Of a DNA stretch of 5,360 bases, positions 1-5,360 are shown piece after piece (positions within the stretch are counted from its first letter, which is position 1; every line of letters starts with the position of its first letter). The stretch is from positions 19,383-24,742 of the forward strand of contig PMST01000629.1 of assembly GCA_003168295.1 (NCBI GenBank). The letters are read 5' to 3'. The translations under genes and the position numbers were made by a program. A model generated the notes under the pieces. That model was given only the letters and a program-made list of their open reading frames with translations, did no database searches and had not been told where the DNA came from. This stretch comes from Actinomycetota bacterium (GTDB lineage Bacteria; Actinomycetota; Actinomycetes; Streptosporangiales; Streptosporangiaceae).

Positions 1-44
1 GCCACCAGGTCCTGGGTCTCGAGCGCTCGCCGCCTGCCCACCAC
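1..44 (-). CDS. Possible N-terminus of a divergent gene, maybe a transcriptional regulator (partial)
   Basis: Read leftward, tandem GTG codons at 44-42 and 41-39 sit 5 and 8 bases after a strong Shine-Dalgarno motif (GGAGGGAG, complement of 47-54). The frame stays open to the window edge and reads MVGRRRALETQDLV. A short basic N-terminus leading into what could be the first helix is compatible with a TetR-like DNA-binding protein, and a divergent regulator beside a catabolic operon would be a common arrangement. Only 14 codons are visible, so family assignment is a guess. The case rests on the ribosome-binding site and open frame alone; a chance ORF in GC-rich DNA is a real alternative. Confidence 0.3.
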   Translation of the reverse strand, partial: MVGRRRALETQDLV

Positions 45-143
45 AACTCCCTCCAGAGCTAAGTCGTAGGTTATCTGAACTCAACAGTAGCGAAAATTTC
101 ACCTCCGCGCACTCCAGACCCGGCGTGTCCAGGAAATTGTGGC

Positions 144-172
144 TTGACGGATACTCCCCGATGAGGCATATT
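144..172 (+). promoter_or_regulatory. Candidate sigma-70-type promoter of the operon
   Basis: A -35 hexamer TTGACG (144-149, five of six consensus bases) is followed after 17 bases by CATATT (167-172), which keeps the important A at position 2 and T at position 6 of the -10 element. Transcription would begin near 178-181, leaving a leader of about 30 bases before the thiolase start at 211. Position, spacing and local AT-richness all fit a housekeeping actinobacterial sigma factor. This is a motif match only. Confidence 0.5.
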
Positions 173-175
173 TCT

Positions 176-193
176 TTACTAATCAGTTAATAA
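176..193. promoter_or_regulatory. Imperfect inverted repeat, possible operator
   Basis: The half-sites TTACTAA (176-182) and TTAATAA (187-193) flank a 4-base centre TCAG and are inverted copies of each other with one mismatch each. The site lies at or just after the predicted transcription start, where a bound repressor would block the operon. On the reverse strand the core reads AACTGATT, loosely reminiscent of the AAC-N2-GTT core bound by the TetR-family sterol repressor KstR, but with too many mismatches to call it a KstR site. A/T-rich half-sites like these can also arise by chance. Confidence 0.3.
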
Positions 194-210
194 ATGTCTC
201 GGGAGGTCAC

Positions 211-1398
211 ATGCGCGACGTGGACATCGTGGGGGCGGGGATCACCCCGTTCGGGAAGCACCCGGACGACACCATGAGCTCGCTGGCGGCCACCGCGATC
301 GGTGCGGCCCTGGCCGACGCGGGCCTGCCGGCTGCCGAGGTGGAACTCCTGGTCCATGGCAACGCGATGGCCGGCCTGCTCAGCGGGCAGGAAATGATCC
401 GGGGCGAGCTCGCCGCGAGCGCGGCCGGCCTGGCCGGAGTGCCCGTCGTGAACGTCGAGAACGCCTGCGCGACCTCGTCCAGCGCGCTGCACATTGCCCT
501 CACCGCGATCCGGTCGGGGATGTATGACACCGCAGTGGTGTGCGGCAGCGAGAAGATGACCGGCCGGCCGACGGCGGAAATCCTGGCCGCCATGACGAGC
601 GGCGCAGACCTCGGCCGGATCAGCGTGATCACCCGCGAGCTCACCGGCGCCGACCTGCCCACGGCCTCGTTCTTCATGGACGTGTACGCATGGATCGCCC
701 GCGACTACCAGGCTCGCTCGGGCGCGACCGCCGGGGACTTCGCCGATGTCGCCGCGAAGAACTCCGCGCACGGGGCGCTGAACCCCAAGGCCCAGTACCA
801 GCGGGCCCTCACCCGGGCCGAGGTGCTGGCCAGCCGGATGGTGGCGGCTCCGATGACCATGCTGATGTGCTCGCCGATCGCCGATGGCGCCGCGGCCCTT
901 GTCCTGCGGGCGGCGGATCGCGTCAGCTCCTCCGACGGCGCGATCCGGATTCGCGCCTGCGCACTTGGTTCCGGGCGGCCAGGCGGGTCCGGGATGCCGT
1001 TGGAACAGCGCACCGCAGCCGCGGCGTACGCGCAGGCCGGGCTCGGACCCGGCGATCTGGACGTCGTCGAGGTGCATGACGCGGCCACCCCGAACGAGCT
1101 GATCATGTACGAGGAACTGGGACTGTGCGGTCTGGGCGACGGCCCGAAGCTGCTTGCCTCGGGGGCCACCGCGCTGGGCGGGCGGGTGCCGGTGAATCCG
1201 GACGGCGGCCTGGTTTCCCGTGGCCACCCGGTCGGCGCGACAGGATGCGCCCAGCTGGTCGAGCTGGTCACGCAGCTGCGCGGCCGGGCCGGCGCCCGGC
1301 AGGTACCCCAGGCCCGGGTCGGGCTGGCCGAGAACGCCGGCGGCTACCTGCACCCCGACGCTGCGGCGTGCGTGGTGACGATCCTGAGCCGCGGCTGA
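211..1398 (+). CDS. SCP2-type thiolase family protein (probable acetyl-CoA acyltransferase)
   Basis: Predicted cytosolic 395-residue thiolase, expected to cleave a beta-ketoacyl-CoA with CoA to acetyl- or propionyl-CoA plus a shortened acyl-CoA, the last step of a beta-oxidation turn. The N-terminus (DIVGAGITPFGKH) is typical of the family, and GGGAGG at 201-206 supports the ATG. The nucleophile is probably Cys86 in NACATSSSA. EVHDAAT (287-293) takes the place of the NEAF loop of classical thiolases, and GHPVGATG (338-345) carries the conserved His339. The C-terminal catalytic Cys of classical biosynthetic and degradative thiolases is absent: the corresponding segment reads AENAGG (373-378), as in SCP-x/Ltp-type enzymes. 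Such enzymes often pair with a DUF35/OB-fold protein, but none is seen here. It is first in the operon, 10 bases before the crotonase. A retro-aldolase or other C-C lyase role is a less likely alternative. Confidence 0.9.
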   Translation: MRDVDIVGAGITPFGKHPDDTMSSLAATAIGAALADAGLPAAEVELLVHGNAMAGLLSGQEMIRGELAASAAGLAGVPVVNVENACATSSSALHIALTAIRSGMYDTAVVCGSEKMTGRPTAEILAAMTSGADLGRISVITRELTGADLPTASFFMDVYAWIARDYQARSGATAGDFADVAAKNSAHGALNPKAQYQRALTRAEVLASRMVAAPMTMLMCSPIADGAAALVLRAADRVSSSDGAIRIRACALGSGRPGGSGMPLEQRTAAAAYAQAGLGPGDLDVVEVHDAATPNELIMYEELGLCGLGDGPKLLASGATALGGRVPVNPDGGLVSRGHPVGATGCAQLVELVTQLRGRAGARQVPQARVGLAENAGGYLHPDAAACVVTILSRG

Positions 1399-1408
1399 GG
1401 CAGCAGCC

Positions 1409-2209
1409 ATGCGGACCGAAACTGACAGTCCCATCCGGACCGAGCGCCGCGGTGCCGCCCTGTGGCTGTGGCTGAACCGGCCGCACGCGCTCAACAGCCT
1501 CACCCTGCCGATGGTCCGCGGCCTTCACCAGGGCCTGGACCTGGCCGCGGACCCCGAGGTCCGGGTCGTGGTGATCGCGGGCCAGGGCCGGGCCTTCTGC
1601 GCCGGAGCCGATCTCACCCAGGTCCTCGGCCGGGTCGGCGGGGAGGCGGAGCCCGCTGCGGAGGACGACTTCCTGCAGCAGGTCGGCGCGGCGTTCGACC
1701 GGCTGGAAGCCTTCTCCAAGCCCGTGATCGCCGCCGTGCACGGCCTGGCCGTCGCTGGCGGCCTGGAGCTGGTGCTGTGCTGCGATCTCGTCGTGGCCAG
1801 CAGGTCAGCCTCCTTCGGTGACGCCCACGCGAACTACGGCCTGCTGCCCGCGGGCGGGGGCTCGATCAGGCTGCCCCGCCGGGTCGGTCCCGCCCGCGCC
1901 AAGCACCTGATGTTCACCGGCGCGACCATGGCCGCCGAAGACCTGGCCGGCACCGACCTGATCACCGCTCTAGTCCGGAACGGGCAGTTGACCAGCGAGG
2001 TGGACAACCTCGTCGCGGCCATCGCCGGCAAGAGCCCGGTCGGGATCGCGGCCATGAAGGCACTCGTCGACGACGGCCTCCAGCTCACCCGCGAGGCAGG
2101 CCTGCGGATGGAAAGGCAGCGAGCCGCCGCGCACACCCGTACCCGCGACTTCGGTGAAGGCCTCAGCGCCTTCACCGAAAAACGCACACCGAAGTTCACC
2201 GGACAGTGA
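1409..2209 (+). CDS. Enoyl-CoA hydratase/isomerase (crotonase) family protein
   Basis: Cytosolic crotonase-fold protein of 266 residues, the usual family length, expected to act on an acyl-CoA. Oxyanion-hole segments are visible as RAFCAGADL (61-69) and AVHGLAVAGGLEL (109-121). Glu120 matches catalytic Glu144 of rat mitochondrial enoyl-CoA hydratase. Twenty residues on, where that enzyme has Glu164 (FGQPE), this one reads FGDAH, so His140 replaces the second glutamate. GLLPAGGGSIRLPRRVG (144-160) and the C-terminal EKRTPKF are typical of the family. One-glutamate crotonases include isomerases, hydrolases and C-C lyases as well as weak hydratases, so the exact reaction is open. The weak ribosome-binding site GAGG (1397-1400) overlaps the thiolase stop, suggesting translational coupling. 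The gene's end lies in a short tandem repeat. Confidence 0.9.
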   Translation: MRTETDSPIRTERRGAALWLWLNRPHALNSLTLPMVRGLHQGLDLAADPEVRVVVIAGQGRAFCAGADLTQVLGRVGGEAEPAAEDDFLQQVGAAFDRLEAFSKPVIAAVHGLAVAGGLELVLCCDLVVASRSASFGDAHANYGLLPAGGGSIRLPRRVGPARAKHLMFTGATMAAEDLAGTDLITALVRNGQLTSEVDNLVAAIAGKSPVGIAAMKALVDDGLQLTREAGLRMERQRAAAHTRTRDFGEGLSAFTEKRTPKFTGQ

Positions 2210-2250
2210 CCAAACCCGAGAGTGACAAGCCCGACAGTGACAACAGCCCG
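2205..2250. repeat. Three imperfect tandem copies of a ~15-base unit
   Basis: The copies are AGTGACCAAACCCGAG (2205-2220), AGTGACAAGCCCGAC (2221-2235) and AGTGACAACAGCCCG (2236-2250). All share AGTGAC followed by a CAA- or AA-containing stretch and CCC. The first copy contains the stop codon of the crotonase gene (2207-2209), and each copy offers a GTG triplet. The repeat fills most of the spacer before the dehydrogenase. It may be no more than a replication-slippage duplication. Confidence 0.6.
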
Positions 2251-2266
2251 CGGAAGCGAGACCAGC

Positions 2267-3055
2267 ATGGAAAACCTGCTTCGCCTGGACGGCAAGACCG
2301 TCCTGGTCACCGGCGCCGGCCAGGGAGTCGGCCGCCAGGTCGCCCGGCACTGCGCCGGTCACGGCGCGCGCGTCGTCGTCAACGACTTCCACCTGGACCG
2401 CGCCGACGCCGTGGCCTCGCAGATCCGCGCGGCAGGCGGGTCTGCGGTGGCCAGCCGATGTGACGTCACCGACTTCGACGACGTCATGGGCATGGTCGCC
2501 CGTGCGGAGCAGGAGGCAGGCGGGATCGACGTCCTGGTCAACAACGCCGGCAACGCCGGGCCGGTCCAGGACCCGATGAGCCCGGCGCCCCCGTTCTGGG
2601 AAGCCCACCCCAAGGAATGGGGCCCGTGGCTGGGCGCGAATTTCTACGGGGTGCTTAACTGCGCGCGCGCCGCCCTGCCCGCCATGGTCGGACGCGGTTC
2701 GGGCCGCGTGGTCACCGTGATCTCCGATGCCGGCCGGGTAGGCGAGCCGGGCCTGCCGGTCTACAGCGGGGCGAAGGCCGGCGCGGCGGGTTTCTCCCGG
2801 GCCCTGGCCAAAGCCGTCGGCCGGTACAACATCACCGTCAACTGCGTGGCGCTCGCGTCCATCCGGACACCGGGAGTCGCCACCGCCACCGACAACCCCG
2901 ACCTGGTGAAGTCCATGCTGCGCAGCTACGTCATCCGCCGGCTCGGGGAGCCCAGCGACGCCGCGAACCTGATCCTGTTTCTCGCCTCGGACGCGGCGGC
3001 GTGGATCACCGGGCAGACCTATCCCGTCAACGGCGGCTACTCCTTCGCCGTCTGA
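2267..3055 (+). CDS. Short-chain dehydrogenase/reductase (SDR) family oxidoreductase
   Basis: Classical SDR of 262 residues, expected to oxidise a hydroxyl to a ketone or the reverse with NAD(P); here probably a 3-hydroxyacyl-CoA dehydrogenase-like step between crotonase and thiolase. Visible motifs: cofactor loop TGAGQGVG (15-22), Asp66 after beta-3, NNAG (92-95), Asn125, Ser153, and Tyr166/Lys170 in YSGAK. The acidic Asp40 closing beta-2 (VVVND) favours NAD(H) over NADP(H). The usual Pro-Gly motif before TP is replaced: 192-202 reads NCVALASIRTP. I chose ATG 2267 because the Rossmann strand follows after about ten residues and GGAAG lies at 2252-2256. An in-frame GTG at 2222 would add 15 residues encoded largely by the tandem repeat, which is less likely. 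The exact substrate cannot be read from the sequence. Confidence 0.88.
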   Translation: MENLLRLDGKTVLVTGAGQGVGRQVARHCAGHGARVVVNDFHLDRADAVASQIRAAGGSAVASRCDVTDFDDVMGMVARAEQEAGGIDVLVNNAGNAGPVQDPMSPAPPFWEAHPKEWGPWLGANFYGVLNCARAALPAMVGRGSGRVVTVISDAGRVGEPGLPVYSGAKAGAAGFSRALAKAVGRYNITVNCVALASIRTPGVATATDNPDLVKSMLRSYVIRRLGEPSDAANLILFLASDAAAWITGQTYPVNGGYSFAV

Positions 3056-3072
3056 ATCTCAAAGGTGCCGCC

Positions 3073-4089
3073 ATGAAAGTCGATCTGTATCTCTACCGTC
3101 CCGCGCTGGACGAGATGCCCGGCCGCGGCCGCCAGGCCGAGCACGGCGGGTTCGACGGGCTGTTCGTCGCCGAATCCACCGGGGATCCATTCCAGAACCT
3201 GGCCGTCGCCAGCCAGCACACCAGCCGGGTGACGCTCGGCACATCCGTGGCCCTCGCCTTCCCGCGGAGCCCGATGCTTGCCGCTGTTTCGGCGTGGGAA
3301 CTGCAACGGGCCACGAGCGGACGCCACATCCTGGGCCTGGGGTCGCAAGTACGCCGCCACATAGAGCGCCGGTTCTCCGCGCCGTTCACCCCGCCCGCCG
3401 CCCGGCTGCGGGAGTACGCCCGGGCCGTCCGCCATATCTGGGGCGCGTTCCAGGGCGAGCACCCCCTCGGCTTCCACGGCGACTACTACCCGCTGGACTA
3501 CCTGCCCGATGCGATGAACCCGGGACCGCTCGCGGCCGGCCCGCCGCCCATCTACCTCGCCGCCCTGGGCCCCGTCATGTTCCAGGCCGCCGCAGCCGTC
3601 GCCGACGGCGCGCTGATCCACCCGATCCACACCCAGGAGTACCTGCGCACGGTCGCTGAGCCTGCCATCGCCCGCGGCCTGGCCGAATCCGGCCGGCCAC
3701 GCGAAGAATTCACGCTGTCAGCCACCGTGCTGTGCATCGTCGACGAGGACGCCGGCGAGGCCAGCCGCGAGGCAGTTCGCCGGCAGTTCGCCTTCTACGC
3801 CTCAACACCCGCCTACCGGCCGGTGCTGGAGCTACACGGCTGGGGATCCCTCGGCGACCGGCTGCGCGGACTCGTCCGCCGTGGTGAGCACGACGCCATG
3901 GCCGCGCAGGTGCCCGACGAGATCCTGGACACGTTCTGCGTGGCCGCCGGGACCTGGGGCGAGGCCACCGAGCTCGCCGTCCGCCGCTACCAGGGCATCG
4001 TCGACCGGGTGATGTTCCAGAGCGCACCGCCGCCAGGCGTCACGGTCACGGTCGCCGGGTCGCGCCCCTCCATCACAGCCGCCAGCTGA
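3073..4089 (+). CDS. LLM-class F420-dependent oxidoreductase (TIGR03617-like)
   Basis: A 338-residue luciferase-like TIM-barrel flavin/deazaflavin oxidoreductase. The N-terminal MKVDLYLYRP, GGFDGLFVAE (25-34), DPF (38-40), LGTSVALAFPRSPM (55-68), SGRHILGLGSQVRRHIERRFS (82-102) and GPPPIYLAALGP (156-167) agree with my memory of the TIGR03617 group, which includes M. tuberculosis Rv3520c in the sterol catabolism region. These proteins are predicted to use F420 to move hydride to or from an organic substrate; few have known reactions. ATG 3073 is preferred because the family N-terminus begins there and AAAGG (3061-3065) lies 7 bases upstream. Upstream in-frame starts would overlap the dehydrogenase gene. 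The gap after the dehydrogenase is 17 bases, suggesting co-translation. An FMN-dependent monooxygenase remains possible, since the sequence alone does not prove the cofactor. Confidence 0.87.
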   Translation: MKVDLYLYRPALDEMPGRGRQAEHGGFDGLFVAESTGDPFQNLAVASQHTSRVTLGTSVALAFPRSPMLAAVSAWELQRATSGRHILGLGSQVRRHIERRFSAPFTPPAARLREYARAVRHIWGAFQGEHPLGFHGDYYPLDYLPDAMNPGPLAAGPPPIYLAALGPVMFQAAAAVADGALIHPIHTQEYLRTVAEPAIARGLAESGRPREEFTLSATVLCIVDEDAGEASREAVRRQFAFYASTPAYRPVLELHGWGSLGDRLRGLVRRGEHDAMAAQVPDEILDTFCVAAGTWGEATELAVRRYQGIVDRVMFQSAPPPGVTVTVAGSRPSITAAS

Positions 4090-4129
4090 CCTGGGTCGGC
4101 TTAACAACGAGACCCGCCAGGAGGACACC

Positions 4130-5360
4130 GTGGTTCACCACAGCTCCGCCGAACTGACCTCAGCTGACTTGATCGTCGAGGCGCTGGGGCGCTTCGGTGA
4201 CCGCGAGGCGTTCGTGCTGGGAGACCGGCGGATAACCTACGCCGGCGCCGCGGCGGCGATCAGCCGCATCGTGGCACTGCTCGCCGCCCGCGGGATCGGC
4301 CCCGGGCGGGCAGTCGCGGCGCTGAGCCCGAATACTCCCGAGGTATGGCTGGCGCAGGCCGCGGCCTACCTGCTCGGCGGCACCTACACCGGGCTGCATC
4401 CCCTGGGGTCGCTCAGCGATCATGCCTACGTCTGCGACGACGCGGATATCACCGTCCTCATCGTGCACCCGAAGTTCGCGGAGACCGGCGCCCAGCTCGC
4501 CGCCCGGTGCGCTGGTATCGAGCATCTGATGACCCTCGGCCCGGCCGAGGCAGGCGAAGACCTGCTGGCACTGTGCGAGAAGACGCCGGCCCGCCGGCTC
4601 GAACGAGGACCAGCAGGCGAGGACGACACCGCCTGGCTGCAGTACACCGGCGGTACGACCGGCAGGCCCAAGGGCGTGATGGTCCCGCACCGCGCGCTCG
4701 TCCAGCAGACCCACACGCTGACCGCCTCCTGGGGCCTTCCCGAGAGGCCGCGTTTCCTGCTGTCCTCGCCGATCACGCACGCCGGGTCGCTGCCGGTACT
4801 GCCCACCCTGTGCCGTGGCGGCACCGTGGTCCTCCAGCAGGCCTTCGATCCGGACGCGTGGCTGGACGTGGCGGCACGGGAACGGGTCAACTACGCGTTC
4901 GTCGTGCCGACCATGCTGTACGCCCTGCTCGATCACGGCTCGCCGCACCGGCACGATCTGTCCGCGTTGGAAACCATCCTCTACGGCGCGGCACCCATGA
5001 CCCCGGCCAGAATCGCCGAAGCCCTGGAAGCATTCGGCCCGGTCCTGATGCAGGGATACGGTCAGACAGAATGCCTCGGCATGTGCACCAGCCTGCGCAA
5101 GGACGAGCACGACCCGGTACGGCGGCCCGGCCTGCTCGCCTCGTGCGGCCGGACGGTGGCCGGCGTCCGGGCCGAGATCCTCGGCGAGGACGGGACCCCG
5201 GTGCCGCACGGGGAAGTCGGCGAGGTGTGCGTGCGCTCCCGGGTGGTGATGACCGGCTACCGCAACCAGCCCGGGCAGACGGCCGCAGCGCTAGAACACG
5301 GCTGGCTGCACACCGGCGATCTCGCCGTCCGCGATGAAGACGGCTTCTTCCACCTGGTCG
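4130..5360 (+). CDS. AMP-forming acyl-CoA ligase (FadD-like), 3' end beyond the window
   Basis: ANL-superfamily adenylating enzyme, predicted to activate a carboxylic acid with ATP to an acyl-adenylate and then to the CoA thioester, feeding the pathway of the other operon genes. The visible 410 residues hold the ATP-binding loop YTGGTTGRPKG (172-182), an SSPITHAGS segment (212-220), LYGAAPM (284-290), the adenylate-binding GYGQTE (309-314) and GWLHTGDL (391-398) with Asp397. The hinge and C-terminal lid with the catalytic lysine lie past the window, so about 100 residues are missing for a family of usually around 500. Start GTG 4130 is chosen because a perfect AGGAGG (4119-4124) lies 5 bases upstream and the frame is open from there to the edge. 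It is 40 bases after the LLM gene and probably in the same operon. The acid substrate is unknown; a FadD19- or FadD3-like steroid ligase is one guess from context. Confidence 0.92.
   Translation, partial: MVHHSSAELTSADLIVEALGRFGDREAFVLGDRRITYAGAAAAISRIVALLAARGIGPGRAVAALSPNTPEVWLAQAAAYLLGGTYTGLHPLGSLSDHAYVCDDADITVLIVHPKFAETGAQLAARCAGIEHLMTLGPAEAGEDLLALCEKTPARRLERGPAGEDDTAWLQYTGGTTGRPKGVMVPHRALVQQTHTLTASWGLPERPRFLLSSPITHAGSLPVLPTLCRGGTVVLQQAFDPDAWLDVAARERVNYAFVVPTMLYALLDHGSPHRHDLSALETILYGAAPMTPARIAEALEAFGPVLMQGYGQTECLGMCTSLRKDEHDPVRRPGLLASCGRTVAGVRAEILGEDGTPVPHGEVGEVCVRSRVVMTGYRNQPGQTAAALEHGWLHTGDLAVRDEDGFFHLV

Larger units (their letters stand above)
45..210. promoter_or_regulatory. Intergenic control region upstream of the five-gene operon
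   Basis: This 166-base stretch has no convincing rightward coding frame. It is visibly richer in A/T than the genes around it, especially 61-100 and 161-197. It holds the candidate promoter and inverted repeat listed separately and the thiolase ribosome-binding site GGGAGG at 201-206. If the leftward gene at 1-44 is real, this is a divergent promoter region. I could not find a convincing leftward promoter in it. Confidence 0.6.

Noticed and set aside
176..193. The inverted repeat as a true KstR or KstR2 operator
   Set aside because: It matches only part of the KstR core (AAC present, GTT and outer bases not) and none of the KstR2 consensus, so it is kept only as an unassigned inverted repeat.
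187..1503. Long reverse-strand open frame (438 codons) opposite the thiolase gene
   Set aside because: It is the antisense shadow of a clear thiolase. Its translation is rich in Arg, Gly and Ala with no recognisable domain, as expected from GC-rich codon bias.
2206..2463. Forward frame starting at a GTG overlapping the crotonase stop (GTGA)
   Set aside because: It is out of frame with the dehydrogenase, encodes a Pro/Arg-rich low-complexity peptide, and overlaps the dehydrogenase Rossmann fold region.
4093..4115. GGGTC/GACCC inverted repeat between the LLM gene and the ligase, considered as a terminator
   Set aside because: The stem is only 5 base pairs with a 13-base loop and no T-run follows. 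A perfect ribosome-binding site lies just downstream, so read-through is more likely.
4160..5209. Reverse-strand open frame of 349 codons opposite the acyl-CoA ligase
   Set aside because: It overlaps a ligase with every visible core motif intact, and its translation shows no family motif. GC-rich DNA commonly keeps such antisense frames open.
4345..5337. Forward open frame of 330 codons overlapping the ligase in another frame
   Set aside because: The translation is low-complexity and Arg/Pro/Gly-rich. The ligase frame from GTG 4130 carries the conserved motifs and a perfect ribosome-binding site.

Overview
The window is high-GC DNA with strong G/C preference at third codon positions, Shine-Dalgarno motifs before most starts and one GTG start. 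It also encodes a luciferase-like oxidoreductase of a type expected to use coenzyme F420. Together these point to an actinobacterium (mycolic-acid, Pseudonocardia, Frankia or Streptomyces-like). The species cannot be named from the sequence.

Layout: bases 1-44 may hold the first 14 codons of a leftward gene, perhaps a regulator, running off the left edge. Bases 45-210 are a comparatively AT-rich control region with a plausible sigma-70-type promoter (TTGACG-17-CATATT) and an imperfect inverted repeat just downstream of it. From 211 to the right edge five genes read rightward with gaps of only 10, 57, 17 and 40 bases, which fits a single transcription unit. They are an SCP2-type thiolase (211-1398), a crotonase-fold enoyl-CoA hydratase/isomerase (1409-2209), a short-chain dehydrogenase/reductase (2267-3055), an LLM-class F420-dependent oxidoreductase (3073-4089), and an AMP-forming acyl-CoA ligase (4130 onward, cut off by the window end after 410 residues). 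No stretch above 300 bases lacks a gene.

How they may work together: the ligase would activate a carboxylic acid to its CoA thioester. The crotonase and dehydrogenase would carry out hydration (or isomerisation or hydrolysis) and oxidation of the beta-carbon. The thiolase would cleave the resulting beta-ketoacyl-CoA. The F420 enzyme adds a redox step of unknown position. No acyl-CoA dehydrogenase and no DUF35/OB-fold thiolase partner is seen in the window. The gene set resembles parts of actinobacterial sterol/steroid side-chain catabolic loci (in M. tuberculosis fadD19, echA19, Rv3520c and ltp3/ltp4 lie near each other), but the substrate cannot be read from the sequence.

This is best described as an accessory CoA-thioester catabolic operon with several non-canonical active-site details. 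I see no phage, insertion sequence, CRISPR, tRNA, rRNA or defence system.
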